Below, in pieces: positions 31,325 through 40,112 of a DNA stretch of 64,000 nt. Positions within the stretch are counted from its first letter, which is position 1; each line of letters starts with the position of its first letter. Made by a program: the position numbers and the translations under genes. The notes beneath the pieces are model-generated. The model was given only the letters and a program-made list of their open reading frames with translations. It had not been told where the DNA came from and searched no databases. The stretch comes from UBA5239 sp040391785 (lineage in GTDB: Bacteria; Verrucomicrobiota; Lentisphaeria; Victivallales; Victivallaceae), in contig JBEBXH010000027.1 of NCBI GenBank assembly GCA_040391785.1, positions 1 to 64,000 of the forward strand. The letters run 5' to 3'.

Positions 31325-33512
31325 TTTCCGTTCCTTTCTCGGCATTGATGCCGACCGTCAAAATATTGTGTCCGTCCCGGTAACAGTATTCGAGTTTTGC
31401 CGCCAGGGTGCGGGTGATGTGAATGCCCATGCCGCCGATCTGCAGCTCCTCGAACTGCGGTTCCGGGGCCGTCAGCGGATCATACGGTTTGCCGGAATCC
31501 GCGAAGGTCAGGTGAATCCGCTGTTCCGCCGGCAGATAGTCAAACGATATTTCCGCCGTACCGGTGCCCGGGGCGTAGGCGTAATTGGCGATGTTCAGGA
31601 AAATTTCCTCGGCGGCGATCAGCAGATGGGCATTTTCCGGGAGCCCGTATTGGGCGCAGCATTGTTCCAAAAATTGCTGCAATTGAGGAAGATTTTCGGT
31701 GGCGGCGTCAAGCTTCAGGACACGGCCGCGATACTCAAGCGCCAACATGGTGATATCATCGTACTGCGGCGCTTCGCCGGTAAAGGCTTTGAGCTCGCCG
31801 ATGACCCGTTCGACCGTCTGCCTGGGCGCAACTTCCGCTCGGTTCAAGATTTTCTGCAGCCGTTCGGTGCCGAATTGCTCCTCGCCGGAGGTCTGGGCCT
31901 CGGTGACGCCGTCGGTGTAGAGAAACAGCCGTTCGCCAGGGGCGAGACGCATCCGCTGGGCGGTGTACTGGACATTCGGCAGCGTGCCGAGCAGGAAATC
32001 CGGTTCCAGCTTCAGGTATTCGTATTTGCCGCCGGCACGGCGCAGCAGCGGGGGATTGTGCCCGGCGTCGATGCAGGTCAACTCACCCGAGGAGAGCTCA
32101 AGCACGCCATAAAATACGGTGATGAACATCCCGGTGGCATTGTCGCGGCTCAGCATCCGGTTGGCTTCCTCGAATACTTTTTGAGGCGGTATCCCGGCCA
32201 TCGCCAGGCCCTTCAGCCAGGTTTTGCCGGTCATCATGAAGAGCGCGGCCGGAATGCCTTTTTCGGAGACGTCGGCCACCAGAAATGCCAGGTGGTTATC
32301 GTCGACCATGAAAAAATCGTAGAAGTCGCCGCCGACTTCACGGGCAGGGGACATGGTGGCGTAAATGTCGAAATCATTGCGTTCGGGAAAAGCCGGAAAC
32401 GTCCGCGGCAGCGCCGAGCACTGGATCGCTTCGGCCAGAGCCAACTCATTGTCCAGCCGGCGGGCGGCCTCGGCAATGGCGGTTTTCAGCGCCGTGACGG
32501 TGGCGTTGATGCCGCCGGAGAGCAGGTCGAATTCCTTGCAGTTGTGAACATCGACGATTTCGGAGAGGTCGCCGTCGGTAATCCGCTGCAGCGAGGCGCA
32601 GACTTTGTCGATGCCGGAAAGGACGATTTTGTTCAGCAGGACCGCAATCAGCGCGAAGATCAGGCCGAACAGCACCAGATACACAATGACCAGTACCGAC
32701 TGCGCCAGGTTGCGCCGGTAATAAACCTCATCGTAGGGCAGCAGCCCGATGATCGTGTATTCGCCGTACTGTATGGCGCTGGCAAGATATTCCACGTCCT
32801 CGACCGCCACTGTGAACGGTTCGTCTTTCGGCAGGGGAAGGGGGAAGCCGAGTTTGGGCAGATTCTTTTCCGGCAGTTCCAGCATGCCGTCGCAAATCAA
32901 CTTATTGTCTTTGGCGATCAGGACGCCGCCCTTCAGGCCGATCCGGAATCCCTCGGAAAAATTGCGGATATCGGCAATGGCTTTGGCGGCCAGCAGGTGC
33001 TCGGGCTTGTCGCCGATTACCAGAATGCCGTCGACGTCGAGGCGCTTGACCGCGGCGTACTGGATTTCATGTCCGGACGCATTGGTCACCGGACCGGAAG
33101 CCGGCAGTTGATTCGGCAGTTCCAGATCTTTGTACGAGCGTCTGGCGGTAGTCTCGGGGTAAGCCATAAGAATATTCCATTCCGGATCCAGCGAGTACAG
33201 TTCGTCGACATCCATTTCCTTGCAGAACAGGGCCAGGGCGGCCTTGTCGTTGAGAATACCGGGATTGGATTTGACGGCTTCGGCAAAGAGTTTGGATTTC
33301 AGCAATACGGCTTCGTCGCTGAGCTCGGTGACCCGGTCGACGTTGTGGACGGCATTGCTGAGCTGGGCGGAGGCGTCGGAAAGTTTCAACCGGATCAAAG
33401 CCAGCGACCCCAGCCGCGCATGTCGGGTATTGACCCCGAAGGAGATCGCGAAAGTCAACAGAAAGGCCAGCGCGACTACCGCGAAAATCCATTTCTGAAA
33501 GAGTTTTTTCAT
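31317..33512 (-). CDS. Membrane SpoIIE-type PP2C phosphatase with HATPase domain
   Basis: 731 residues: transmembrane helix 7-27, extracytoplasmic sensor about 30-275, second helix 285-310, HAMP-like linker, PP2C/SpoIIE domain about 395-590 (REVGGDFYDFFMVDDNHLAFL, VADVSEKGIPAALFMM, YTDGVTEAQ, QYDDITMLAL with metal-binding Asp), and a C-terminal RsbW-like HATPase (AAEEIFLNIANYAYAPG, DSGKPYDP, GGMGIHI). It can both dephosphorylate and phosphorylate a STAS antagonist. The STAS gene directly upstream overlaps by four bases, so the pair forms a partner-switching module responding to an external signal. No cognate sigma factor is nearby. Confidence 0.9.
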   Translation of the reverse strand: MKKLFQKWIFAVVALAFLLTFAISFGVNTRHARLGSLALIRLKLSDASAQLSNAVHNVDRVTELSDEAVLLKSKLFAEAVKSNPGILNDKAALALFCKEMDVDELYSLDPEWNILMAYPETTARRSYKDLELPNQLPASGPVTNASGHEIQYAAVKRLDVDGILVIGDKPEHLLAAKAIADIRNFSEGFRIGLKGGVLIAKDNKLICDGMLELPEKNLPKLGFPLPLPKDEPFTVAVEDVEYLASAIQYGEYTIIGLLPYDEVYYRRNLAQSVLVIVYLVLFGLIFALIAVLLNKIVLSGIDKVCASLQRITDGDLSEIVDVHNCKEFDLLSGGINATVTALKTAIAEAARRLDNELALAEAIQCSALPRTFPAFPERNDFDIYATMSPAREVGGDFYDFFMVDDNHLAFLVADVSEKGIPAALFMMTGKTWLKGLAMAGIPPQKVFEEANRMLSRDNATGMFITVFYGVLELSSGELTCIDAGHNPPLLRRAGGKYEYLKLEPDFLLGTLPNVQYTAQRMRLAPGERLFLYTDGVTEAQTSGEEQFGTERLQKILNRAEVAPRQTVERVIGELKAFTGEAPQYDDITMLALEYRGRVLKLDAATENLPQLQQFLEQCCAQYGLPENAHLLIAAEEIFLNIANYAYAPGTGTAEISFDYLPAEQRIHLTFADSGKPYDPLTAPEPQFEELQIGGMGIHITRTLAAKLEYCYRDGHNILTVGINAEKGTENE

Positions 33513-33808
33513 TCTTCGATCTTGAGAAATTTCACCAGACGGGTTATTTCAAAGACTTCCAATACACTTTTGTTGACATGGCGCAGCGTCATCGAACCCT
33601 GCTGCTCCATGGTTTTCTGGGCCTGGACAATGACCCGGACCCCGGCGCTGGCGATATACGGCACCTTGGCGAAGTCCAGATACAACTTTTTGACGTCTTT
33701 CAAAGAGGCCTGTAATTTTTTATCGAGTTCAAGCGCGGCGAGAGCGTCCAGCCGGCCGTCGAGTTCCAGAGTCAAAGTTCCGTTGTCGCGATTTTCCACT
33801 ATTTCCAT
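33509..33808 (-). CDS. STAS-domain anti-sigma factor antagonist
   Basis: 99 residues with the RsbV/SpoIIAA pattern: LELDGRLDALAALELDKKL, LYLDFAKVPYIASAGVRVIV with the phosphorylatable Ser in IASAG. ATG 33808 follows AGGAGCAACGGGACC. Overlaps the phosphatase start (ATGA). Likely the substrate of that phosphatase/kinase. Confidence 0.93.
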   Translation of the reverse strand: MEIVENRDNGTLTLELDGRLDALAALELDKKLQASLKDVKKLYLDFAKVPYIASAGVRVIVQAQKTMEQQGSMTLRHVNKSVLEVFEITRLVKFLKIEE

Positions 33809-33845
33809 GGTCCCGTTGCTCCTGTGTGTTGATTTATGATTCTTT

Positions 33846-33874
33846 AAGATAACATTTTTGTCAAAAACATGCAA
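33846..33874 (-). promoter_or_regulatory. Promoter of STAS-SpoIIE-permease operon
   Basis: Minus strand TTGCAT (33874-33869), 17 bases, TATCTT (33851-33846), 38 bases before the STAS start codon. Confidence 0.55.
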
Positions 33875-33915
33875 ACGAAAATTACTGGAGGATTGGCTGA
33901 AATTCAAAAATTTAT

Positions 33916-33984
33916 ATGGACATGATGGACCGCATGGATAACTTTAAATCTGTTCATAAAGTCCATTTGGTCCATCGTGTCCAT
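33916..33984. repeat. Long imperfect intergenic hairpin (GGACCAT-type)
   Basis: 33917-33931 pairs with 33969-33983 over 15 bases with one G-U, and an inner stem joins 33935-33946 with 33957-33965 around a 10-base loop. The sequence is built from variations of TGGACC/GGTCCA. It lies just left of the STAS operon promoter and 16 bases beyond the end of the leftward gene at 34001, so it could terminate that transcript, but there is no T-run. Confidence 0.55.
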
Positions 33985-34000
33985 GCATTGGAGCTGGACT

Positions 34001-35053
34001 TTATTCATACTCAAGTTTGAAGTCGCCGTTGGCGGCCTTCATGGTTTGTTTGGCCCACTGGTAAAGCTCGAGGCTGATCATCATATCGCAGTGCGGCAGG
34101 AAACTTTTGCGGTTGCGATCCATGTGGGCCGCGTCGCCGCAGAAAACCGGTTGGTCGGCTTTGACATAGATCTTCGCCCCGCGGGCCGCTGCCGCGCGGA
34201 CGGCCTTTTTGAAGGCTTTGCGCCAGGCGGGGGCCTGCTTGCAGATCATTTCGGGGTGCCGCTTGCCGTCGGCATCGAACGCCTGGATGTGCTCCGGCAG
34301 TTCGGCGGGGTCGAGCTTGAGCTCTTCCCAGTCGCCGGTGACAGACGATTGTTCGCCGCACCAGCCGATGAACCACTTGAAGCGCCAGCTGCGGTTGCCG
34401 CAGGAGTACTCCTTCGGGAAAATATACGGTTTACGGCGAATCGCCACCCCGGCAGTGCTCGCGGCAATGCTGAACTCGGCGGTAACGCCTTCCAGTTCGG
34501 CGGCACCGCTCCAGCGCCACAGGTCGTCGCCGCAGCCGATGGTCAGGCACTTGCCCTGTTCATCCTCGACGATGCAGTAGAGAAATGGTTTGTCGCCGCT
34601 GAAAAATACCGTTTCGGCCGCCGTCAGCTCCTGCCATTTCGGCTCGGGGAAGGGCTGGCCGGATTCCGGGATGTCCGCCACGGCGATCCGGCGCAATTTT
34701 CCGGTGATTTCGAGCGGGTCCACTTCGATGTCGTCATAGGAGGCCCTGCCGCCGATGCCGATGTCGGTCACTACCCGCAGCGAACCGTCGCTGAACTCCG
34801 TGTCGCGGCGGACCAGCGGCTCCACGCCGAACGGAATAACCGTTTCGCTGTGGCAATCCTGTCCGAGGCCGTCGGCGCGGTGGTGCAGCTGCTGTTTTTT
34901 GACAATGCCGTTGCTTTCGGTAAACACGCCGAGCGAGACGCCTTTGATCAGGACCGCCGTGGAGCCCAACTCAAACTTGAACAGGGTATCCGGCGACGGG
35001 TCGAGCTCGACGAACCAGTTATGGCCGTTGATGGTTTTTTCTTCGCCTTCCAT
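34001..35053 (-). CDS. Conserved-looking hypothetical protein
   Basis: 350 residues, no signal peptide or transmembrane helix. Beta-rich N-terminus (TLFKFELGSTAVLIKGVSLG), Cys residues in TIGCGDD, EYSCGNRSWRFKWFIGWCG and later. I recognise no family. The ATG overlaps the nitroreductase stop by one base (TAATG), so the two are co-translated and probably act together. Confidence 0.6.
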   Translation of the reverse strand: MEGEEKTINGHNWFVELDPSPDTLFKFELGSTAVLIKGVSLGVFTESNGIVKKQQLHHRADGLGQDCHSETVIPFGVEPLVRRDTEFSDGSLRVVTDIGIGGRASYDDIEVDPLEITGKLRRIAVADIPESGQPFPEPKWQELTAAETVFFSGDKPFLYCIVEDEQGKCLTIGCGDDLWRWSGAAELEGVTAEFSIAASTAGVAIRRKPYIFPKEYSCGNRSWRFKWFIGWCGEQSSVTGDWEELKLDPAELPEHIQAFDADGKRHPEMICKQAPAWRKAFKKAVRAAAARGAKIYVKADQPVFCGDAAHMDRNRKSFLPHCDMMISLELYQWAKQTMKAANGDFKLEYE

Positions 35054-35559
35054 TACTTCATCACCTCAAAGACATCGCTGAGCTTCTTGCGTTTCAGCGG
35101 CACCGGATCCTTGGCGGCATAGCCGAGCGGCGAGATCGCCATGGTGGTCCACGGCGATTTCACCTGCAGTGCTTCGTTCATGGCGGCCACATTGTAGGCG
35201 CAAATCCAACAAGTACCGAGCCCTTCGGCGGCGGCGGCCAGCACAAAATGCTCCATGGCGATGCCGATATCCATGGCGGCGATGGGGTCGCCCTCAAGGC
35301 GCTTCCAGCAGATTTCATTGTTGCCGAAGGCCACGACGATGGCCGGAGCTTCGGCCAGCCACGGCTGGCTGTAAATTTGGCAGATCCGGTCGCGGAACTC
35401 TTTATTTTCCACCACCAGGAATTTCCAGGGCTGCAGATTGCAGGCGGAAGGCGCGAGGTTCACCGCTTCGCCGATGCGCTGCAGAGCGTCCGCCGGAACC
35501 GGTTTATCCTGATAGCCGCGGATGCTGCGGCGCTGTTTAATGACATCATAGAATTCCAT
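35053..35559 (-). CDS. Nitroreductase-family FMN oxidoreductase
   Basis: 168 residues. N-terminal RRSIRGYQDKPVPADALQRI binds FMN phosphate; ACNLQPWKFLVVEN, AMDIGIAMEHFVLAAAAEGLG and SPLGYAAKDPVPLKRKKLSD are standard. GGAGG lies 6 bases before ATG 35559. Usually a homodimer using NAD(P)H; the substrate is unknown. Confidence 0.92.
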   Translation of the reverse strand: MEFYDVIKQRRSIRGYQDKPVPADALQRIGEAVNLAPSACNLQPWKFLVVENKEFRDRICQIYSQPWLAEAPAIVVAFGNNEICWKRLEGDPIAAMDIGIAMEHFVLAAAAEGLGTCWICAYNVAAMNEALQVKSPWTTMAISPLGYAAKDPVPLKRKKLSDVFEVMK

Positions 35560-35641
35560 AAATACCTCCATCGTTGATTTGCTATTTAACATACTGGGGA
35601 TATACGGAAATTACAAATAAATTTTTTTTCGTCTTTTGATA

Positions 35642-35670
35642 TTGCGGAATTGCATTTTCGGCGCTATATT
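35642..35670 (+). promoter_or_regulatory. Promoter upstream of aconitase
   Basis: TTGCGG (35642-35647), 17-base spacer, TATATT (35665-35670). It probably drives aconitase, ung and the following lactate dehydrogenase genes, which are separated by only 2-4 bases or overlap. Confidence 0.5.
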
Positions 35671-35712
35671 GATCATTCATGTTAAAATTATACAACTTAA
35701 GGATATGGAATT

Positions 35713-37647
35713 ATGGCAAAAGGGACCGTTACCCAGAAAATTATTGATGCTCATTTCGTTTCCGGCGACAAGATCACCGGTTCACCGATTTCGATCAGAA
35801 TCGACCAGACGCTGACCCAGGACGCCACCGGCACCATGGCTTACCTCGAACTCGAGGCGATGCGGGTGCCGAAGGTCAAAACCGAGCTCTCCGTCTCTTA
35901 TGTCGACCACAATATGATGCAGAACGGACCGGAAAACCGCAACGACCACATGTATCTGCAGTCGGTCGCCGCGAATAAAGGCGTGCAGTTCTCCGCGCCC
36001 GGCAACGGTATTTGCCATCAGGTACACCTCGAGCGCTTCGGCGTGCCGGGCAAAACACTGCTCGGTTCCGACTCGCACACCCCGACCGGCGGCGGCATCG
36101 GCATGATGGCCATCGGCGCGGGCGGCCTCGACGTGGCGCTGGCCATGGCCGGCAAGCCGTTCCGTCTCGCGTATCCGAAGGTCGTCGGCGTGAAGCTGAC
36201 CGGCGAACTGCAGCCGTGGTGCGCCGCCAAGGATATCATTTTGAAAATGCTCTCGATCCTGACCACCAAGGGCAACGTCGGGTCGATTGTCGAATATTTC
36301 GGCCCGGGCGTCAAATCGCTCTCGGTGCCGCAGCGCGCCACCGTCACCAACATGGGGGCGGAGCTCGGTGTGACCACCTCGATTTTCCCGTCGGATGACC
36401 GGACGCGCGACTTCCTCGCCGCCCAGAAGCGCGGTGCGCAGTGGGTTGAGCTGGTGGCCGACGCCGATGCCGAGTACGATCAGGTCATCGAAATCGACCT
36501 CGCGCAGATTGTGCCGCTGGCCGCTTGTCCGTCCAGCCCGGACAACATCAAAACCATTGCCGAAATGAAAGGCGGCAAGGTCAATCAGGTCATTATCGGC
36601 TCCTGTACCAACAGCTCGTACCGCGACCTCGCGATGGTGGCGAAAGTTCTGAAGGGCCGTCAGGTCTCGCAGGATGTGACGCTCTCGATCGCCCCCGGCA
36701 GCCGTCAGGTGCTGGAAATGCTGGCGCGCAACGGTATGCTGGCGGACATCATTGCCGCCGGGGCGCGTGTGCTGGAAACCGGCTGCGGGCCGTGCATCGG
36801 GCAGGGTCAGAGCCCGTCTGACGACACCGTGACCCTGCGGACATTTAACCGCAACTTCGCCGGGCGTACCGGCACCAAGGGCGACCAGGCGTATCTGGTC
36901 AGTCCCGAAACCGCCGTGGCCGCCGCGCTGACCGGTGAATTCACTGACCCGCGCAACCTCGGCATCGAATACCCGGAAGTCGCCGAACCGCAGGAATTCC
37001 TGATCAACGACAATCTGGTGTTCGCCCCCTCGGCGAATCCGGTCGAAATCATCCGCAAGCGGACCATTGGCGAGCCGCCGATGAACCAGCCGCTGCCGGA
37101 GAAACTCAACGGCGAAGTCGTGATCAAAGTCGGCGACAAAATCACCACCGACCACATCATGCCCGCCGGTGTTCACCTGAAACTGCGCAGCAATATTCCG
37201 GCTTATTCCAAAGTCGTTTTTGAATGCTTCACCGAGCCCGGCAAGCCGAGCTTCGCCGAGCGTGCCGCCTGCGTGCGCGATGCCGGCGGACACGGCGTGA
37301 TCGTGGCCCGCGACAGCTACGGGCAGGGGTCCTCCCGCGAACACGCGGCGATCTGCCCGATGTACCTGGGCGTGAAAGCCGTCATCGCTCTGGCGATCGA
37401 GCGGATTCACTCGGCCAATTTGATCAACTTCGGGATCGTGCCGCTGACCTTTGTCAATCCGGCCGATTACGACCTGATTAACGAAGGCGACGCCATCGTC
37501 ATCGAAAACCTGCCGCAGCAGCTGCAGTCCGGTAACACGGTCAAGGCCAGAATTCCGGGCGGCGTCGAGATTACCCTGAACCACAAGCTCTCCGACGAAG
37601 ATCTGCGGATCGTTCTCGCCGGCGGCATGCTCAACTGCGCGGACTGA
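35713..37647 (+). CDS. Aconitate hydratase
   Basis: 644 residues, the shorter bacterial/mitochondrial-like aconitase form. Signature LLGSDSHTPTGGGIGMMAIGAG, cluster ligands in IGSCTNSSYRDL and ETGCGPCIGQGQ, and swivel-domain GDKITTDHIMPAG and DSYGQGSSREHAA. Interconverts citrate and isocitrate with a 4Fe-4S cluster. First gene of a long rightward series; AAGGA precedes the ATG. Confidence 0.95.
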   Translation: MAKGTVTQKIIDAHFVSGDKITGSPISIRIDQTLTQDATGTMAYLELEAMRVPKVKTELSVSYVDHNMMQNGPENRNDHMYLQSVAANKGVQFSAPGNGICHQVHLERFGVPGKTLLGSDSHTPTGGGIGMMAIGAGGLDVALAMAGKPFRLAYPKVVGVKLTGELQPWCAAKDIILKMLSILTTKGNVGSIVEYFGPGVKSLSVPQRATVTNMGAELGVTTSIFPSDDRTRDFLAAQKRGAQWVELVADADAEYDQVIEIDLAQIVPLAACPSSPDNIKTIAEMKGGKVNQVIIGSCTNSSYRDLAMVAKVLKGRQVSQDVTLSIAPGSRQVLEMLARNGMLADIIAAGARVLETGCGPCIGQGQSPSDDTVTLRTFNRNFAGRTGTKGDQAYLVSPETAVAAALTGEFTDPRNLGIEYPEVAEPQEFLINDNLVFAPSANPVEIIRKRTIGEPPMNQPLPEKLNGEVVIKVGDKITTDHIMPAGVHLKLRSNIPAYSKVVFECFTEPGKPSFAERAACVRDAGGHGVIVARDSYGQGSSREHAAICPMYLGVKAVIALAIERIHSANLINFGIVPLTFVNPADYDLINEGDAIVIENLPQQLQSGNTVKARIPGGVEITLNHKLSDEDLRIVLAGGMLNCAD

Positions 37648-37651
37648 TATT

Positions 37652-38365
37652 ATGAATTTGAAACAAATGATACCGGGGGATTGGCGCCGGGAGCTTGAAG
37701 AAGCGACCAGCGCTCCGTCCTTTGCCGCGCTCGAGGAAAAACTCTCCGAGGAATACGAGGAACAGACCATTTTTCCGATGCAGAAGCACATTTTCAGCGC
37801 GTTGCGGCTGACCCCGTACGCGGACCTGAAGGTGGTGATCCTGGGGCAGGACCCGTATCATGACGATGGACAGGCGCACGGGCTGGCGTTTTCGGTCCGC
37901 CCCGGCGTTAAATATCCGCCGTCACTGAAAAATATTTTCAAAGAGCTGCAGGAAGACCTCGGCTGTGTGCCGCCGGAAAGCGGCTGCCTGGAAACCTGGG
38001 CCGAGCAGGGCGTGTTGCTGCTGAACACCGTGCTCACGGTGCGTGCCCACGAGGCTGCTTCCCACCAGAAAATGGGCTGGGAAGAGTTCACCGACGGGGT
38101 GATCAAGGCCGTGAACCGCCGCGAGAAGCCGGTGATTTTCGTGCTCTGGGGCAAGCCGGCGCAGAAGAAATTGGCGCTGATCGACCAGTCGCGGCACATG
38201 GTGCTGCAGTCGGCGCATCCGTCGCCGCTCTCCGCCTACACCGGATTTTTCGGCAGCAGGCCGTTTTCCAAGATCAATCAGGAACTGGCGCGCCGCGGCG
38301 AGGAACCGATTTACTGGACCAGCGAAGCCGCGGACGTGATGGGACAGGGAGAGTTCGATTTCTGA
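37652..38365 (+). CDS. ung: Uracil-DNA glycosylase, family 1
   Basis: 237 residues. Catalytic motif VVILGQDPYHDDGQAHGLAFSV with the water-activating Asp, and the leucine-loop motif SAHPSPLSAYTGFFGSRPF. Excises uracil from DNA. Four bases after the aconitase stop. Confidence 0.97.
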   Translation: MNLKQMIPGDWRRELEEATSAPSFAALEEKLSEEYEEQTIFPMQKHIFSALRLTPYADLKVVILGQDPYHDDGQAHGLAFSVRPGVKYPPSLKNIFKELQEDLGCVPPESGCLETWAEQGVLLLNTVLTVRAHEAASHQKMGWEEFTDGVIKAVNRREKPVIFVLWGKPAQKKLALIDQSRHMVLQSAHPSPLSAYTGFFGSRPFSKINQELARRGEEPIYWTSEAADVMGQGEFDF

Positions 38366-38367
38366 AC

Positions 38368-39123
38368 ATGAAGATCGCGCTTTGCATCAAACAGGTGCCC
38401 GATACCCGCAGTGTCCGGATGGACGAAGCCACCGGGACCGTGGTGCGCGAAGGCGTGGAACTGATTGTCAATCCGCTCGACCTCTATGCCATCGAACTGG
38501 CGCTGCAGCTCAAGGAACAGCATAACGCCGAAGTCGATGCGTTTACCATGGGGCCGCCGCAGGCCGCCGGGGCGCTGCGCGAGGCGATTGCCATGAGCGC
38601 CGACCGGGGTTTTCTGATTAGCGGGCGCGAGTTCGCCGGTTCCGACACCTGGAGTACCGCTTATGTGCTGGCCGCGGCCATTCGTCAACAGGGCCCTTAC
38701 GACCTTATCATTTGCGGCGAACGCGCCACCGACGGCGACACGGGGCAGGTCGGCCCGGGCATTGCCGCCGCGCTGGATTTGCCGGTGGCCGCTTATGTGA
38801 ATCATTTATTGAAACTGGACGCCAAATCCTGCGAATTGACCCGTCTTACCGAGCATGGTAGCGAAAAGCTGCGGATGGCCCTGCCGGGCGTGATCACGGT
38901 GGTCAAAGAGATCGGCGAGCCGCGTTTGCCGACACTGCGCGGCAAATTGCGCGCCAAAACGCAGGAAATTCCAATCTTGAAATTGGATTTGGACCCCACG
39001 CTGTTGGGCCTGAAAGGTTCGCCGACGCGAGTGGTGAAAATATTTCATCCGCAAATGACCCGTCAGTGCATCAAAGGGGATATCGGACAGGCCGTCGAAT
39101 TCCTTCGCGAGGTGATCTCGTGA
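38368..39123 (+). CDS. etfB: Electron transfer flavoprotein subunit beta
   Basis: 251 residues. KIALCIKQVPDT start, NPLDLYAIELALQLKE, and CGERATDGDTGQVGPGIAAAL (nucleotide-binding region) match EtfB/FixA. The NP-D-x-x-AIE and DGDTGQVGP sequences fit the bifurcating-type group rather than the AMP-binding electron-carrier type, by eye. Overlaps etfA by four bases (GTGA). Confidence 0.92.
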   Translation: MKIALCIKQVPDTRSVRMDEATGTVVREGVELIVNPLDLYAIELALQLKEQHNAEVDAFTMGPPQAAGALREAIAMSADRGFLISGREFAGSDTWSTAYVLAAAIRQQGPYDLIICGERATDGDTGQVGPGIAAALDLPVAAYVNHLLKLDAKSCELTRLTEHGSEKLRMALPGVITVVKEIGEPRLPTLRGKLRAKTQEIPILKLDLDPTLLGLKGSPTRVVKIFHPQMTRQCIKGDIGQAVEFLREVIS

Positions 39124-40112
39124 TCTGGATCTTAGCGGAACAATTCAACGGCCGGATCGAGCGGATTTCGTTCGAGCTGTTGACCCGCGCGAAAAATTTG
39201 AATGCCGGGAACGTCGGCGTTTTGCTGATCGGGCCGCCGCTCGGTGACGACGAGTTGATGCGCCTGATCGCCTGTGGCGTCTCGCGTGTGGTCGCCTACG
39301 AGAGCCCGCAGATGGCGCATTTCCTGATCGAGCCGCACGTTTATTGCCTTCAGGATTTTGTCAAAGCAAATCATCCGGAAATACTGCTCGCCGGAGCCAC
39401 CGCCTACGGGCGCACGCTGATGCCTTACGCGGCGATGAAGCTGCACACCGGGCTGACCGCCGATTGCACCGAGCTTGCCATTGAGCCGGAGACTGGATTG
39501 TTGCTGCAGACGCGCCCGGCCATTGGCGGCAACATTATGGCCACGATCAAGTGCCCCGCATACCGTCCGCAAATGGCGACGATTCGTCCGCATTCGACCA
39601 CCCCCGCGCAGCCGGAGGCCGGGCGCAACGGCGAGATCGACCGGATCGCCATCGAAGGACTGCCGGAGAGCCGGATGGAAGTACTGGATTTTGAGGCGTT
39701 TACCGATGAATTGAATTTAAATGATGCCGAGCGTGTGGTCGTGGTCGGGCGCGGCATCAAGAAGCCGGAAAACCTGCCGATGGTGTTTGAGCTCGCCAAA
39801 GTGTTGGGCGCGGCGGTGGGAGCCACCCGCGAGGTGGTCGACCGCGGTTGGCTGGATTATCAGCACCAGATTGGGTTGAGCGGCAAAACGATTAACCCGA
39901 AGTTTTATCTGGGGATTGGCGTCTCGGGCGCGATTCAGCATCTTGCCGGCATGCAGAACGCCGGCAAGATCATGGCGGTGAACAAGGACCCCGAAGCGCA
40001 GATTTTCAAAGTGGCGGATTTCGGATTGGTCGGCGATCTTTTTGAAATCGTGCCGGAGCTGACGCGGCAGTTGAAACAGGGAGAGGCGGCATGGCTGAAT
40101 ACGGCAAAGTAA
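39120..40112 (+). CDS. etfA: Electron transfer flavoprotein subunit alpha
   Basis: 330 residues, GTG start at 39120 overlapping the etfB stop, GAGGTGA upstream. C-terminal FAD domain with GRGIKKPENL, GATREVVDRGWLDYQHQIGLSG, GVSGAIQHLAGMQNAGKIMAVNKDPEA and ADFGLVGDL. Unlike the LctC of Acetobacterium it has no N-terminal ferredoxin domain. Overlaps the FAD oxidase gene by 22 bases. Confidence 0.93.
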   Translation: MIWILAEQFNGRIERISFELLTRAKNLNAGNVGVLLIGPPLGDDELMRLIACGVSRVVAYESPQMAHFLIEPHVYCLQDFVKANHPEILLAGATAYGRTLMPYAAMKLHTGLTADCTELAIEPETGLLLQTRPAIGGNIMATIKCPAYRPQMATIRPHSTTPAQPEAGRNGEIDRIAIEGLPESRMEVLDFEAFTDELNLNDAERVVVVGRGIKKPENLPMVFELAKVLGAAVGATREVVDRGWLDYQHQIGLSGKTINPKFYLGIGVSGAIQHLAGMQNAGKIMAVNKDPEAQIFKVADFGLVGDLFEIVPELTRQLKQGEAAWLNTAK

